From Candidatus Symbiothrix sp. (lineage in GTDB: Bacteria; Bacteroidota; Bacteroidia; Bacteroidales; Azobacteroidaceae): DNA of 35,500 bases. Below, piece after piece: positions 1-7,751 of the stretch; position 1 is the stretch's first letter, and each line of letters begins with the position of its first letter. The notes beneath the pieces are model-generated. The model had not been told where the DNA came from. It saw only the letters and a program-made list of their open reading frames with translations, and did no database searches. A program made the translations under genes and the position numbers. The stretch covers positions 1 through 35,500 of the forward strand of contig JAITNQ010000074.1 in NCBI GenBank assembly GCA_031290435.1. Reading direction: 5' to 3'.

Positions 1-306
1 ATGAGCCAAAAAATTAGAATTAAATTGAAATCTTACGATTACAACTTGGTTGATAAATCATCCGAGAAAATCGTAAAAACGGTAAAAGCTACCGGCGCTG
101 TGGTAAGCGGACCTATTCCATTACCCACGCACAAGCGAATTTTTACTGTGAACCGTTCAACATTTGTAAACAAAAAATCGCGCGAACAGTTCGAATTAGC
201 ATCCTACAAGCGGTTGATCGACATTTACAGTTCCACTGCAAAAACCGTCGATGCCCTGATGAAATTGGAATTGCCGAGCGGTGTAGAAGTAGAAATAAAA
301 GTGTAG
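1..306 (+). CDS. rpsJ: 30S ribosomal protein S10 (NusE)
   Basis: This is S10, a 30S head protein that also acts as NusE in antitermination complexes. The 101-aa length is normal for the family. The long hairpin loop is visible as [17 protein letters not shown] followed by a basic NKKSREQFE stretch. The start codon is the first base of the window, so the upstream region and the operon promoter cannot be seen. It is the first visible gene of the S10 cluster, followed by rplC after a 53-base spacer that contains a small palindrome. Identification is by sequence and by position. Confidence 0.97.
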   Translation: MSQKIRIKLKSYDYNLVDKSSEKIVKTVKATGAVVSGPIPLPTHKRIFTVNRSTFVNKKSREQFELASYKRLIDIYSSTAKTVDALMKLELPSGVEVEIKV

Positions 307-307
307 G

Positions 308-326
308 GGCAACCCTTGCGGTTGCC
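308..326. repeat. Short palindrome in the rpsJ-rplC spacer
   Basis: GGCAACC and GGTTGCC form a perfect 7-bp stem around a 5-base loop, just after the rpsJ stop. No T-run follows, so it is a poor intrinsic terminator. It resembles small dispersed palindromes often seen between genes in this phylum. That last statement is from general knowledge, and copies elsewhere in the genome were not checked. Confidence 0.5.
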
Positions 327-359
327 TGTAAATATGAATATTAATAATTAATAATTGAA

Positions 360-974
360 ATGCCAGGATTAATTGGAAAAAAAATCGGAATGACATCCGT
401 TTTCAGTGCTGATGGGAAAAATCTTCCATGCACTGTTATCGAAGTAGGTCCTTGTGTAGTTACTCAAGTAAAAACCGCTGAAAAAGACGGTTACGAAGCT
501 GTTCAGTTAGGATTTCAGGAAAAAAAGGAAAAACATACCTCTAAACCTGAATTGGGACACTTCAAAAAAGCAGGAGTAACACCCAAGAGACACTTGGCCG
601 AGTTCAAAGGACAAGGGGTATATAAGCCCGGAGATGTAATCACTGTTGATTTTTTCAACGGTGAATTGTATGTAGATGTTATCGGAACATCTAAAGGAAA
701 AGGATTTCAGGGCGTTGTAAGACGTCATGGATTTAAAGGAGTAGGTGAAGCCACTTTGGGTCAGAGCGACCGTCAACGTCACCCGGGTTCTATCGGAGCC
801 TGTTCGTATCCTGCGAAAGTATTCAAAGGAACACGCATGGCCGGACACATGGGAGACCAACAAGTAACCACCCAAAATTTGGAAGTAATTAAATTATTAC
901 CCGAACACAATTTGATTTTGGTCAAAGGATCTGTTCCGGGCGCAAAAGGTTCAATCGTAATAGTTCAAAAGTAA
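360..974 (+). CDS. rplC: 50S ribosomal protein L3
   Basis: L3 is an early 50S assembly protein whose central loop approaches the peptidyl-transferase centre. The 204-aa protein starts [15 protein letters not shown], the standard L3 N-terminus. It carries the conserved loop RRHGFKG...[13 protein letters not shown] and the following GTRMAGHMG. The stop codon TAA shares one base with the rplD start (TAATG), which suggests translational coupling. No Shine-Dalgarno sequence precedes it. Confidence 0.97.
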   Translation: MPGLIGKKIGMTSVFSADGKNLPCTVIEVGPCVVTQVKTAEKDGYEAVQLGFQEKKEKHTSKPELGHFKKAGVTPKRHLAEFKGQGVYKPGDVITVDFFNGELYVDVIGTSKGKGFQGVVRRHGFKGVGEATLGQSDRQRHPGSIGACSYPAKVFKGTRMAGHMGDQQVTTQNLEVIKLLPEHNLILVKGSVPGAKGSIVIVQK

Positions 975-1594
975 TGGAAATAAGCGTATATAACATTAAA
1001 GGAGAAGATACCGGTAAAAAGGTAACACTCAAAGACGACGTATTTGGCATTGAACCTAACGACCACGTTATTTATTTAGATGTGAAACAACATCTGGCAA
1101 ACAAACGTCAAGGAACAGCCAAGTCCAAAGAAAGAAGTGAAATTTCGGGAAGTACCCGCAAATTAGGCCGCCAGAAAGGTGGAGGAGGCGCTCGCCACGG
1201 TGATATCAATTCACCCGTGATGGTAGGCGGAGGAAGAGCTTTCGGTCCCAAACCAAGGGATTACAGCTTCAAACTCAATAAGAAAGAAAAAGCATTGGCA
1301 CGGAAATCGGCTTTGTCGTATAAAGTTCGTGAAGATGCCATTACAGTGGTAGAAGACTTTACTTTCGAAGCTCCCAGAACCAAAGAATTTTTGGCTGTAG
1401 TTAAGAACCTGAATATTACCGGTAAGAAATTATTGGTGGTATTACCGGAAAATAACGATAATATTTACTTGTCTTCGCGCAATGTGCAAAAGACAAATGT
1501 AACAACCGTTTCCGAACTGAATACTTACAAAGTATTGGATGCCGCCCATTTGGTCGTGATGGAAAGTTCGGTAAGCGCATTGAATAATTTTTAA
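974..1594 (+). CDS. rplD: 50S ribosomal protein L4
   Basis: L4 lines the exit tunnel. In gammaproteobacteria it also represses the S10 operon, and no claim is made that it does so here. The 206-aa protein shows the extended tunnel loop as [19 protein letters not shown], then the [13 protein letters not shown] segment typical of L4. It overlaps rplC by one base and is followed by rplW after 18 bases that contain a strong Shine-Dalgarno sequence. Confidence 0.97.
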   Translation: MEISVYNIKGEDTGKKVTLKDDVFGIEPNDHVIYLDVKQHLANKRQGTAKSKERSEISGSTRKLGRQKGGGGARHGDINSPVMVGGGRAFGPKPRDYSFKLNKKEKALARKSALSYKVREDAITVVEDFTFEAPRTKEFLAVVKNLNITGKKLLVVLPENNDNIYLSSRNVQKTNVTTVSELNTYKVLDAAHLVVMESSVSALNNF

Positions 1595-1596
1595 CG

Positions 1597-1604
1597 AAAG
1601 GAGG
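1597..1604 (+). promoter_or_regulatory. Strong Shine-Dalgarno site for rplW
   Basis: AAAGGAGG ends 8 bases before the rplW ATG. Most genes in this window have no recognisable Shine-Dalgarno sequence, so this one stands out and fixes the start. Confidence 0.8.
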
Positions 1605-1612
1605 AATAAAAC

Positions 1613-1906
1613 ATGGGAATTATCATCAAACCTATCGTAACGGAAAAATTGACGGCAATCACGGAAAAATTTCCGAACCGCGTCGGTTTTCGCGTATCTC
1701 CGGACGCTAACAAGTTGGAGATTAAAGCAGCTATCGAAGAACTTTATGGTGTTACCGTAGTAAAAATCAACACAATGAACTACGACGGCAAAAGAAAGTC
1801 GAGATACACCAAATCGGGAGTAATAAACGGAAAAGAAACCGCTTTCAAAAAAGCTATTGTGACTTTGAAAGATGGTGAACAAATTGATTTCTTTAGTAAT
1901 ATATAA
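1613..1906 (+). CDS. rplW: 50S ribosomal protein L23
   Basis: L23 sits at the tunnel exit and is the docking site for trigger factor and SRP. The 97-aa protein starts MGIIIKPIVTEKLT, the usual L23 opening. The flexible basic loop (GKRKSRYTKSG) follows near residue 62. The start is supported by AAAGGAGG at ideal spacing. Unusually for this cluster, 137 bases separate it from rplB, and that spacer holds a repeat element. Confidence 0.96.
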   Translation: MGIIIKPIVTEKLTAITEKFPNRVGFRVSPDANKLEIKAAIEELYGVTVVKINTMNYDGKRKSRYTKSGVINGKETAFKKAIVTLKDGEQIDFFSNI

Positions 1907-2034
1907 CCCCTAAATCCCCTGAAGGGGACTTGGGATAGCTATATTTTTTGATTGTGTATATAAAAAATTAAATAAAGAGATAAAAATAAAAATCCTCACT
2001 CGCTAAAGCCCCCTTTAGGGGGTGGGGGGTAAAA
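1905..2034. repeat. Inverted-repeat element in the rplW-rplB spacer
   Basis: The spacer begins with a C-rich/G-rich arm (CCCCTAAATCCCCTGAAGGGG) and ends with a second arm (GCCCCCTTTAGGGGG). Each arm is itself a small palindrome, and the two are imperfect inverse complements of each other about 70 bases apart. The middle is AT-rich and has no ORF. This layout matches a class of dispersed intergenic repeats I associate with Bacteroidota genomes. Copy number was not checked. It lies inside the S10 operon, between two co-transcribed genes. Confidence 0.65.
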
Positions 2035-2043
2035 TTTTAATAA

Positions 2044-2868
2044 ATGGGAATTCGTAAATTAAAGCCCACAACACCGGGGCAAAGACACAAGATTATCGGT
2101 ACATTTAGTGAAATCACTGCTACTGTACCGGAAAAATCTCTTGTTTTCGGTAAACGTAAATCGGGAGGACGTAACGCTGAAGGTCATCGTACGATGCGCC
2201 AGATCGGCGGAGGTCACAAACGCAAATTCAGATTAATCGATTTCAAGAGAGACAAAGATGGTATTCCTGCAACAGTAAAAACAATTGAGTACGATCCTAA
2301 CCGTTCGGCTCGCGTTGCTTTGTTGTTTTATGCCGATGGAGCAAAGACTTACATCATCGCTCCCAACGGATTGGAAGTTAACCAGACAGTGATTTCGGGA
2401 AATGAGGCAGCTCCGGAAATAGGGAATGCACTCCCCTTGGCTAAAATTCCCTTGGGTACGATAGTTCATAACGTTGAATTACGTCCGGGACAGGGAGCCA
2501 AAATGGTTCGTTCAGCAGGAGCTTTCGCTCAAGTAGTTTCACGTGAAGGTAGTTATGCCATCATCAAAATGCCGTCGGGCGAAACACGGAAAATACTTTC
2601 CGCTTGTAAAGCGACGATAGGTAGCGTGGGTAACTCGGATCATGCTTTGGAAAAATCAGGTAAAGCGGGCAGAACAAGATGGTTAGGTCGTCGTCCGCGT
2701 GTACGTGGTGTCGTAATGAACCCTGTTGATCACCCGATGGGTGGTGGCGAAGGCCGCGCTTCAGGAGGACATCCGAGATCTCGCAAAGGATTGTATTCTA
2801 AGGGTCTGAAAACAAGGACTCCGAAGAAGCACTCTTCTAAGTACATTATTGAAAGAAGAAAAAAATAA
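2044..2868 (+). CDS. rplB: 50S ribosomal protein L2
   Basis: L2 is a primary 23S rRNA binder needed for subunit joining and peptidyl transfer. The 274-aa length is standard. The conserved C-terminal region near the catalytic centre is clear: [18 protein letters not shown], which includes the invariant histidine, then [14 protein letters not shown]. The start [15 protein letters not shown] matches the family. rpsS follows after 24 bases. Confidence 0.98.
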   Translation: MGIRKLKPTTPGQRHKIIGTFSEITATVPEKSLVFGKRKSGGRNAEGHRTMRQIGGGHKRKFRLIDFKRDKDGIPATVKTIEYDPNRSARVALLFYADGAKTYIIAPNGLEVNQTVISGNEAAPEIGNALPLAKIPLGTIVHNVELRPGQGAKMVRSAGAFAQVVSREGSYAIIKMPSGETRKILSACKATIGSVGNSDHALEKSGKAGRTRWLGRRPRVRGVVMNPVDHPMGGGEGRASGGHPRSRKGLYSKGLKTRTPKKHSSKYIIERRKK

Positions 2869-2892
2869 CCTGAGTAAATTAAAGAGTAAATT

Positions 2893-3162
2893 ATGAGTCG
2901 TTCATTAAAAAAAGGACCCTATATAAATATCAAGTTAGAAAAGAAAATTCTAACGATGAATGAAACAGGTAAAAAATCTGTTATAAAGACTTGGGCAAGA
3001 GCTTCAATGATTTCGCCTGATTTTGTCGGGCACACCCTTGCAGTTCATAATGGTAATAAATTCATTCCTGTATATATTACGGAAAATATGGTTGGGCATA
3101 AATTAGGAGAATTTTCTCCTACCCGTCAGTTCCGTGGTCACGCAGGTAATAAAAAGAAGTAA
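2893..3162 (+). CDS. rpsS: 30S ribosomal protein S19
   Basis: S19 is a 30S head protein next to S13, near the A-site tRNA. The 89-aa product begins [19 protein letters not shown] and contains the family motifs [37 protein letters not shown] and the [12 protein letters not shown] tail. rplV follows after only 3 bases, so the two are probably translated together. Confidence 0.97.
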   Translation: MSRSLKKGPYINIKLEKKILTMNETGKKSVIKTWARASMISPDFVGHTLAVHNGNKFIPVYITENMVGHKLGEFSPTRQFRGHAGNKKK

Positions 3163-3165
3163 AAG

Positions 3166-3570
3166 ATGGGAGCTAGAAAAAGAATATCAGCAGAACAGAG
3201 GAAAGAAGCCAACAAGGCTCAGTATTTCGCAAATTTACGGAATGTGCCTACTTCTCCCCGCAAGATGCGTCTCGTAGCAGACATGGTTCGCGGAATGGAA
3301 GTATTCCGGGCACTTGGTGTTTTGAAGTTTTCAAATAAAGAGGCTTCTGCCAGAGTAGGAAAGCTGCTTCGTTCGGCCATTGCCAATTGGGAAGAAAAGA
3401 ACGAAAGAAAAGCAGAAAACGGTGAATTATATATAACATCAATAAGCGTGGATTCGGCAGGTATGCTGAAAAGAATGCGTCCGGCGCCTCAAGGTAGAGG
3501 TTACCGGGTTCGTAAACGTTCAAACCACGTGACTTTGTTTGTAGATACAAAAACAGAAAAACAAAATTAA
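3166..3570 (+). CDS. rplV: 50S ribosomal protein L22
   Basis: L22 lines the exit tunnel opposite L4, and mutations in its loop alter macrolide response in other bacteria. The 134-aa protein has the family core [18 protein letters not shown] and the beta-hairpin tip [19 protein letters not shown]. Its N-terminus carries a short basic extension ([17 protein letters not shown]) before the core. rpsC follows after 7 bases. The 208-aa minus-strand ORF over it is a shadow. Confidence 0.96.
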   Translation: MGARKRISAEQRKEANKAQYFANLRNVPTSPRKMRLVADMVRGMEVFRALGVLKFSNKEASARVGKLLRSAIANWEEKNERKAENGELYITSISVDSAGMLKRMRPAPQGRGYRVRKRSNHVTLFVDTKTEKQN

Positions 3571-3577
3571 TTGCTAA

Positions 3578-4330
3578 ATGGGACAAAAAGTAAATCCGAT
3601 AAGTAATCGTTTGGGTATCATCCGCGGATGGGATTCGAATTGGTACGGAGGCAATAATTATGGCGATACTTTGTATGAAGACAGCAAAATCCGTAAGTAC
3701 CTGAATGTCCGTCTCGCTAAAGCAAGTGTATCTCGCATTGTTATTGAACGTACATTGAAGCTGGTCACCATTACCGTATGCACGGCTCGTCCGGGTATCA
3801 TCATCGGTAAAGGCGGTCAGGAAGTTGATAAATTGAAAGAAGAATTGAAGAAAATTACCGATAAGGAAATACAAATCAATATCTTCGAAGTAAAAAAACC
3901 TGAATTGGACGCTGTGATTGTGGCAAACAACATTGCCCGTCAGCTGGAAGGCAAAATGGCATACCGCCGCGCTATCAAAACCGCTATCGCATCGACGATG
4001 CGGATGGGAGCAGAAGGTATTAAAATCCAGATTTCAGGCCGTTTGAACGGCGCCGAAATGGCTCGTTCGGAAATGTATAAAGAAGGAAGAACCCCACTGC
4101 ATACTTTACGGGCAGATATCGACTACGCATTAGGCGAAGCCCTGACGAAGGTCGGATTGTTGGGAATTAAGGTATGGATTTGTCGTGGCGAAGTCTATGG
4201 CAAACGCGACCTTTCTCCGCAATTTGCTGCTGCAAAAGAAGCCGCTCGCGGCGAAAGAAACGAAAGAAACGGTGGTCGTGATAGAGGAAACGATAGAAAA
4301 AGGGGTCGCTCTTCCAGAGATAGAAAATAA
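3578..4330 (+). CDS. rpsC: 30S ribosomal protein S3 with a basic C-terminal tail
   Basis: S3 forms the mRNA entry side of the 30S head. The 250-aa protein has the N-terminal [20 protein letters not shown], a type-II KH domain with [18 protein letters not shown] near residues 70-90, and the C-terminal S3 domain ([15 protein letters not shown]-type motif, [16 protein letters not shown]). After about residue 218 it ends in a low-complexity Arg/Gly/Asn/Asp tail ([14 protein letters not shown] and onward) of about 32 residues, probably disordered and RNA-contacting. Confidence 0.97.
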   Translation: MGQKVNPISNRLGIIRGWDSNWYGGNNYGDTLYEDSKIRKYLNVRLAKASVSRIVIERTLKLVTITVCTARPGIIIGKGGQEVDKLKEELKKITDKEIQINIFEVKKPELDAVIVANNIARQLEGKMAYRRAIKTAIASTMRMGAEGIKIQISGRLNGAEMARSEMYKEGRTPLHTLRADIDYALGEALTKVGLLGIKVWICRGEVYGKRDLSPQFAAAKEAARGERNERNGGRDRGNDRKRGRSSRDRK

Positions 4331-4348
4331 TTAAAAAAGAAAAGAAAC

Positions 4349-4783
4349 ATGTTACAGCCGAAAAAAACAAAATTCAGAAGGTCTCAAAAAGGCCGTATGA
4401 AAGGTAATGCCCAACGAGGCAATCAGTTGTCGTTCGGTTCTTTTGGTATAAAAACACTGCAATCGAAATGGATTACCGGTCGGCAAATTGAAGCCGCCCG
4501 TATCGCGGTAACCCGTTACATGCAGCGTCAAGGTCAAGTCTGGGTGAGAATTTTCCCTGATAAACCGATTACCAAAAAACCCGCTGAGGTACGTATGGGT
4601 AAAGGTAAAGGTGCGCCGGAAGGATTTGTCGCACCTGTTACACCGGGAAGGATCCTCTTTGAGGTCGAAGGTGTTACATTCGAAGTGGCAAAAGAAGCTT
4701 TGAGACTTGCAGCTCAGAAACTTCCGGTAACTACAAAATTTGTCGTAAGACATGATTATGATTTTAACAACGAAAATGTGTAA
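4349..4783 (+). CDS. rplP: 50S ribosomal protein L16
   Basis: L16 sits by the A-site and central protuberance and is a late assembly protein. The 144-aa product opens [19 protein letters not shown] and has the family motifs [39 protein letters not shown] and [20 protein letters not shown]. It is followed at 6 bases by rpmC. Confidence 0.97.
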   Translation: MLQPKKTKFRRSQKGRMKGNAQRGNQLSFGSFGIKTLQSKWITGRQIEAARIAVTRYMQRQGQVWVRIFPDKPITKKPAEVRMGKGKGAPEGFVAPVTPGRILFEVEGVTFEVAKEALRLAAQKLPVTTKFVVRHDYDFNNENV

Positions 4784-4789
4784 GCCATT

Positions 4790-4987
4790 ATGAAAATTGC
4801 AGAAATCAGAGATTTATCGACTCAAGAATTGACAGAAAGGTTAGAAGTTGAAGTGAAAGCTTTCGAGCAGAAAAAAATCAATCACAGCATTTCTCCTTTG
4901 GACAATCCGGCAATTATCACTCGCTCACGCAGAGAAATTGCACGCATGAAAACAGAATTGCGTCAACGGGAAATTAATAACAAATAA
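4790..4987 (+). CDS. rpmC: 50S ribosomal protein L29
   Basis: L29 is a small helical protein at the tunnel exit beside L23. The 65-aa protein starts MKIAEIRDLSTQELTERL, typical of the family, and ends with the helix ITRSRREIARMKTELRQRE. Length and position between rplP and rpsQ are standard. Confidence 0.95.
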   Translation: MKIAEIRDLSTQELTERLEVEVKAFEQKKINHSISPLDNPAIITRSRREIARMKTELRQREINNK

Positions 4988-5000
4988 TACGGGCAACTGA

Positions 5001-5258
5001 ATGGAAACGAGAAATTTAAGAAAAGAAAGAATTGGGGTTGTTTCCAGTAATAAAATGGATAAGTCCATTACTGTTGCTGTGAAATGGAAGGAAAAGCACC
5101 CTATCTACGGAAAATTCGTCAATAAAACGAAAAAATTCCATGCTCATGACGAGAAAAATGAATGTACTATCGGTGATACCGTGAAAATCATGGAAACTCG
5201 TCCGTTGAGCAAAACAAAGAGATGGCGTTTAGTGGAAATCATTGAAAAAGCGAAATAA
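5001..5258 (+). CDS. rpsQ: 30S ribosomal protein S17
   Basis: S17 is a primary 16S rRNA binder with an OB fold. The 85-aa protein shows [20 protein letters not shown], then [19 protein letters not shown] and [20 protein letters not shown], which cover the two conserved S17 segments. rplN starts 2 bases after its stop, so coupling is likely. Confidence 0.97.
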   Translation: METRNLRKERIGVVSSNKMDKSITVAVKWKEKHPIYGKFVNKTKKFHAHDEKNECTIGDTVKIMETRPLSKTKRWRLVEIIEKAK

Positions 5259-5260
5259 TT

Positions 5261-5626
5261 ATGATACAACAAGAGTCAAGACTTATAGTAGCCGATAATT
5301 CGGGCGCAAAAGAAGTGCTTTGCATCCGAGTATTAGGTGGAACAAGAAGACGTTATGCTTCTGTTGGGGATATAATTGTCGTAGCTGTTAAACATGTTAT
5401 CCCTTCGAGTGATGTTAAAAAAGGTGCAGTATCCAAAGCGATTATCGTACGCACGAAAAAAGAAATACGTCGTACCGACGGTTCTTACATCCGCTTTGAC
5501 GACAATGCTTGTGTGTTGTTGAACAATGCAGGTGAAATCCGCGGAAGCCGTATTTTCGGGCCTGTCGCCCGTGAACTTCGTGCCGTTAATATGAAAATCG
5601 TTTCTTTAGCGCCGGAAGTTTTATAA
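5261..5626 (+). CDS. rplN: 50S ribosomal protein L14
   Basis: L14 binds 23S rRNA at the subunit interface and forms inter-subunit bridges. The 121-aa protein begins [20 protein letters not shown] and carries the L14 signature around [14 protein letters not shown] and the C-terminal [13 protein letters not shown]. It is followed by a 105-base spacer with a low-complexity repeat instead of the usual tight junction to rplX. Confidence 0.97.
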   Translation: MIQQESRLIVADNSGAKEVLCIRVLGGTRRRYASVGDIIVVAVKHVIPSSDVKKGAVSKAIIVRTKKEIRRTDGSYIRFDDNACVLLNNAGEIRGSRIFGPVARELRAVNMKIVSLAPEVL

Positions 5627-5627
5627 T

Positions 5628-5725
5628 AATTGAAAATTGAGAATTGAGAATTGAAAATTTTAAGCGGAAATATTGAAAAACTGCTGCTATAATTCAAAAT
5701 TCATAATTCAAAATTCATAATTTAA
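5628..5725. repeat. AT-rich low-complexity inverted repeat in the rplN-rplX spacer
   Basis: The left part repeats the unit AATTGARAATTGAGAATTG and the right part repeats AATTCAAAATTCATAATTC. The two are imperfect inverse complements, so the spacer could fold back on itself. There is no ORF and no T-run terminator. Similar A/T-rich repeats are common between genes in Bacteroidota, by general knowledge. Too degenerate and too AT-rich for a CRISPR array. Confidence 0.6.
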
Positions 5726-5731
5726 AAAGAA

Positions 5732-6052
5732 ATGAGTAAATTACATATCAAAAAAGGCGATACGGTTTATGTGAATGCCGGTGAAGACAGAGGAAAAACA
5801 GGTCGCGTGTTGAAAGTATACATCGAAAAACAACGCGCCTTGGTCGAAGGTATCCACATGGTAACGAAAGCTACCAAACCGAATGCAAAGAGTCCTCAGG
5901 GAGGATTCCAGAAAAAAGAAGCTCCTGTTCATATTTCAAATCTGAACGTGTTGGATCCCAAATCAGGAAAACCGACCCGTATCGGACGTAAAATAGGTGC
6001 AAAAGGAGTATCGGTTCGTTATTCTAAAAAATCAGGGGAGGAAATCAAATAA
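5732..6052 (+). CDS. rplX: 50S ribosomal protein L24
   Basis: L24 initiates 50S assembly and lies near the tunnel exit. The 106-aa protein has the N-terminal KOW motif ([20 protein letters not shown]) and the family segment [14 protein letters not shown], then [20 protein letters not shown]. The stop overlaps the rplE start by one base (TAATG), which suggests coupled translation. Confidence 0.97.
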   Translation: MSKLHIKKGDTVYVNAGEDRGKTGRVLKVYIEKQRALVEGIHMVTKATKPNAKSPQGGFQKKEAPVHISNLNVLDPKSGKPTRIGRKIGAKGVSVRYSKKSGEEIK

Positions 6053-6609
6053 TGAGCAATACAGCGAATCTAAAAAAAGAATATCAGGAAAGGATTGTAC
6101 CCGCATTAGTCAAGGAATTTAATTATACTTCCGTCATGCAAGTTCCTGTGTTAAAGAAAATTGTAATCAATCAAGGATTGGGTGCAGCTGTGGCTGACAA
6201 AAAATTAGTCGATGTGGCCGTTCAGGAACTGACTACAATAACCGGCCAAAAAGCCGTAGCAACGGTTTCTAAAAAAGATATTTCGAATTTCAAACTACGT
6301 AAAAAAATGCCGATCGGAGCAATGGTGACCTTGCGGCGTGAACAAATGTACGAATTTCTCGAACGTTTGGTCCGTGTCGCCTTACCACGTATCCGTGACT
6401 TCAAAGGTATTGAAAGTAAGTTGGATGGAAGAGGTAATTATACACTCGGTATTCAGGAACAAATCATTTTTCCTGAAATAAATATCGATACGATATCAAA
6501 AATATTGGGAATGAATATTACTTTTGTGACTTCTGCGAAAACAGATGAAGAAGGTTATGCCCTTTTGAGAGAGTTCGGCTTGCCGTTTAAGAATATTAAA
6601 AAAGATTAA
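6052..6609 (+). CDS. rplE: 50S ribosomal protein L5
   Basis: L5 binds 5S rRNA and contacts the P-site tRNA elbow. The 185-aa protein shows [40 protein letters not shown] and the C-terminal [21 protein letters not shown], all L5 landmarks. In E. coli the S8 protein represses the spc operon around the L5 start. Here rpsH has its own promoter and leader much further downstream, so that arrangement may not apply. Confidence 0.97.
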   Translation: MSNTANLKKEYQERIVPALVKEFNYTSVMQVPVLKKIVINQGLGAAVADKKLVDVAVQELTTITGQKAVATVSKKDISNFKLRKKMPIGAMVTLRREQMYEFLERLVRVALPRIRDFKGIESKLDGRGNYTLGIQEQIIFPEINIDTISKILGMNITFVTSAKTDEEGYALLREFGLPFKNIKKD

Positions 6610-6612
6610 ATT

Positions 6613-6882
6613 ATGGCTAAAGAATCAATGAAAGCCCGTGAGGTAAAGCGTGCAAAATTAGTTGCCAAATATGCTGAGAAAAGAGCGCAGTTGAAAAAAG
6701 AAGGCAATTATGATGCATTACAGGCATTGCCGAAGAATGCGTCGCCGGTACGTTTGCACAACCGCTGCAAAATAACAGGCCGTCCGAAAGGATATGTTCG
6801 TCAGTTCGGTATTTCCCGTATTCAATTGCGTGAAATGGCTTCTGCCGGCTTAATACCGGGTTTGAAAAAGGCGAGCTGGTAA
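6613..6882 (+). CDS. rpsN: 30S ribosomal protein S14, zinc-free form
   Basis: S14 is a 30S head protein needed for late assembly. The 89-aa length and the single cysteine in [20 protein letters not shown] show this is the long C-minus form that does not bind zinc. The C-terminus [17 protein letters not shown] is typical. It is the last gene before a 452-base break in the cluster, and a strong inverted repeat begins 16 bases after its stop. Confidence 0.97.
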   Translation: MAKESMKAREVKRAKLVAKYAEKRAQLKKEGNYDALQALPKNASPVRLHNRCKITGRPKGYVRQFGISRIQLREMASAGLIPGLKKASW

Positions 6883-6898
6883 GAAAAACTAAAAGTTA

Positions 6899-6965
6899 AA
6901 AACTAAAAACTAAAAGTTGGTTTGCCTATTTTCCTGTGTCAAACCGGCTTTTAGTTTTTAGTTTT
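6899..6965. terminator. Bidirectional terminator after rpsN
   Basis: AAAACTAAAAACTAAAAG (6899-6916) pairs perfectly with CTTTTAGTTTTTAGTTTT (6948-6965), with an inner stem GGTTTG/CAAACC. The right arm is T-rich on the + strand and the left arm gives T-rich RNA on the minus strand, so it could stop transcription from both sides. Tandem ACTAAAA units may also make it a member of a dispersed repeat class. Confidence 0.7.
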
Positions 6966-6986
6966 ATATTGATAAAAAATAATTTA

Positions 6987-7058
6987 TCAATAATTGGTCA
7001 ACCAAAAATCGCTCAGGCATTTTTCGAGCGTATCAAAAACTTGTGTTCTTGTCAGCAT
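6987..7058 (-). CDS. Possible 23-aa small protein
   Basis: Reading the minus strand from ATG at 7058 gives MLTRTQVFDTLEKCLSDFWL plus three residues, then TGA. I do not recognise it. Three features make it worth listing. A TATATTTG box lies 28 bases upstream, a bidirectional terminator follows its stop, and the intervening spacing resembles an ordinary short transcript. It could equally be the 5' relic of a lost gene or chance. No Shine-Dalgarno sequence is seen. Confidence 0.25.
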   Translation of the reverse strand: MLTRTQVFDTLEKCLSDFWLTNY

Positions 7059-7085
7059 AAAACAAAATTTTAAATATTTGCGCTA

Positions 7086-7093
7086 CAAATATA
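7086..7093 (-). promoter_or_regulatory. Possible -7 box for the small minus-strand ORF
   Basis: CAAATATA on the + strand reads TATATTTG on the minus strand, a match to the Bacteroidota TAnnTTTG -7 element. No good -33 TTG is visible at the usual distance. AT-rich sequence makes chance matches likely. Confidence 0.3.
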
Positions 7094-7186
7094 ATTTTTT
7101 CATTTGATAAACCATTGGTAATAAATTTTTTTCATTAAAAATATAAAATTCTCAGTTAATCTTTATGATATTTCCAAAAAATATAT

Positions 7187-7194
7187 TACCTTTG
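7187..7194 (+). promoter_or_regulatory. Promoter -7 box for the rpsH operon
   Basis: TACCTTTG matches the TAnnTTTG -7 consensus and is followed by G/C-rich bases at the likely start site. The -33 region is AT-rich without a clean TTTG. Its place after a terminator and before rpsH suggests a fresh start for the second half of the spc and alpha genes. Confidence 0.65.
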
Positions 7195-7334
7195 CAGGCC
7201 TTTTGTGTACATTATCTATAATGTAGAGAGATGGTATTGATTTCTATTGAGTAATATAATTTGCTCAAACAAAGTCAATAGTGTGTATTAAATATTGTCC
7301 GGAAAATCCGGATCAATTTAATTTTTAATTATTT
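7195..7334 (+). promoter_or_regulatory. Structured 5' leader of rpsH
   Basis: The predicted leader is about 130 nt long. It holds three stem-loops: TACATTA/TAATGTA (7208-7225), CTATTGA/TCAATAG (7244-7281, with a competing inner TTGAG/CTCAA pairing), and CCGGA-AAA-TCCGG (7299-7311) flanked by ATTG/CAAT pairing. The last one ends about 17 bases before the rpsH start. This suggests autoregulation by a ribosomal protein, S8 being the obvious candidate, but no protein-binding site was identified. Confidence 0.5.
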
Positions 7335-7730
7335 ATGACAGATCCTATTGCAGATTATCTGACAAGGTTGCGGAACGCCATCAAAGCAAAACACAGAGTG
7401 GTGGATATTCCGGCATCCAATTTGAAGAAAGAGATCACCAAGATCCTTTTCGAAAAAGGCTACATCTTGAATTTCAAGTTTGTAGAGGAGGGTCCTCAGG
7501 GTACGATAAAAATCGCCTTGAAGTACGACCCTATCAATAAAGTGAACGCAATTAAAATCCTGAAAAGAGTTTCTACTCCGGGTTTGCGTAGGTATACGGG
7601 CTATAAAGATATGCCTCGTGTCTTGAATGGTTTGGGAATTGCCGTACTGAGTACTTCTAAGGGAGTAATGACAGACAAAGAAGCGCGCGTCCAGAAGATT
7701 GGCGGCGAAGTATTATGTTATGTTTATTAA
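7335..7730 (+). CDS. rpsH: 30S ribosomal protein S8
   Basis: S8 is a primary 16S rRNA binder in the 30S platform and a translational repressor of the spc operon in E. coli. The 131-aa protein starts MTDPIADYLTRLRNAIKAKH and ends with the S8 signature GIAVLSTSKGVMTDKEAR followed by GGEVLCYVY. Here it is the first gene after a terminator, promoter and structured leader. rplF starts 21 bases after its stop. Confidence 0.97.
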   Translation: MTDPIADYLTRLRNAIKAKHRVVDIPASNLKKEITKILFEKGYILNFKFVEEGPQGTIKIALKYDPINKVNAIKILKRVSTPGLRRYTGYKDMPRVLNGLGIAVLSTSKGVMTDKEARVQKIGGEVLCYVY

Positions 7731-7733
7731 TTG

Positions 7734-7743
7734 AAGGAGGAGG
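7734..7743 (+). promoter_or_regulatory. Strong Shine-Dalgarno site for rplF
   Basis: AAGGAGGAGG ends 8 bases before the ATG at 7752. It decides the rplF start, because the ORF track begins at a TTG at 7731 that lies at the Shine-Dalgarno sequence itself. Confidence 0.85.
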
Positions 7744-7751
7744 AAATTATT

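Larger units (their letters stand above)
6883..7334. other. Intergenic break between rpsN and rpsH
   Basis: These 452 bases separate two genes that are normally adjacent. From left to right they hold a long terminator hairpin, a second AT-rich hairpin (stem TTGATAAA at 6969-6976 with 6983-6990), a possible 23-codon minus-strand ORF with a -7 box, a + strand promoter near 7187, and a leader with three stem-loops. The region is very AT-rich. Confidence 0.85.

Noticed and set aside
3248-3874. 208-aa minus-strand ORF over rplV and rpsC
   Set aside because: It lies antisense to two certain ribosomal genes, has no family motif and a composition expected from a mirrored reading frame.
5628-5725. 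Possible CRISPR array
   Set aside because: Units are short, degenerate and AT-rich, with no distinct spacers and no cas genes in the window. The same applies to 29130-29180.
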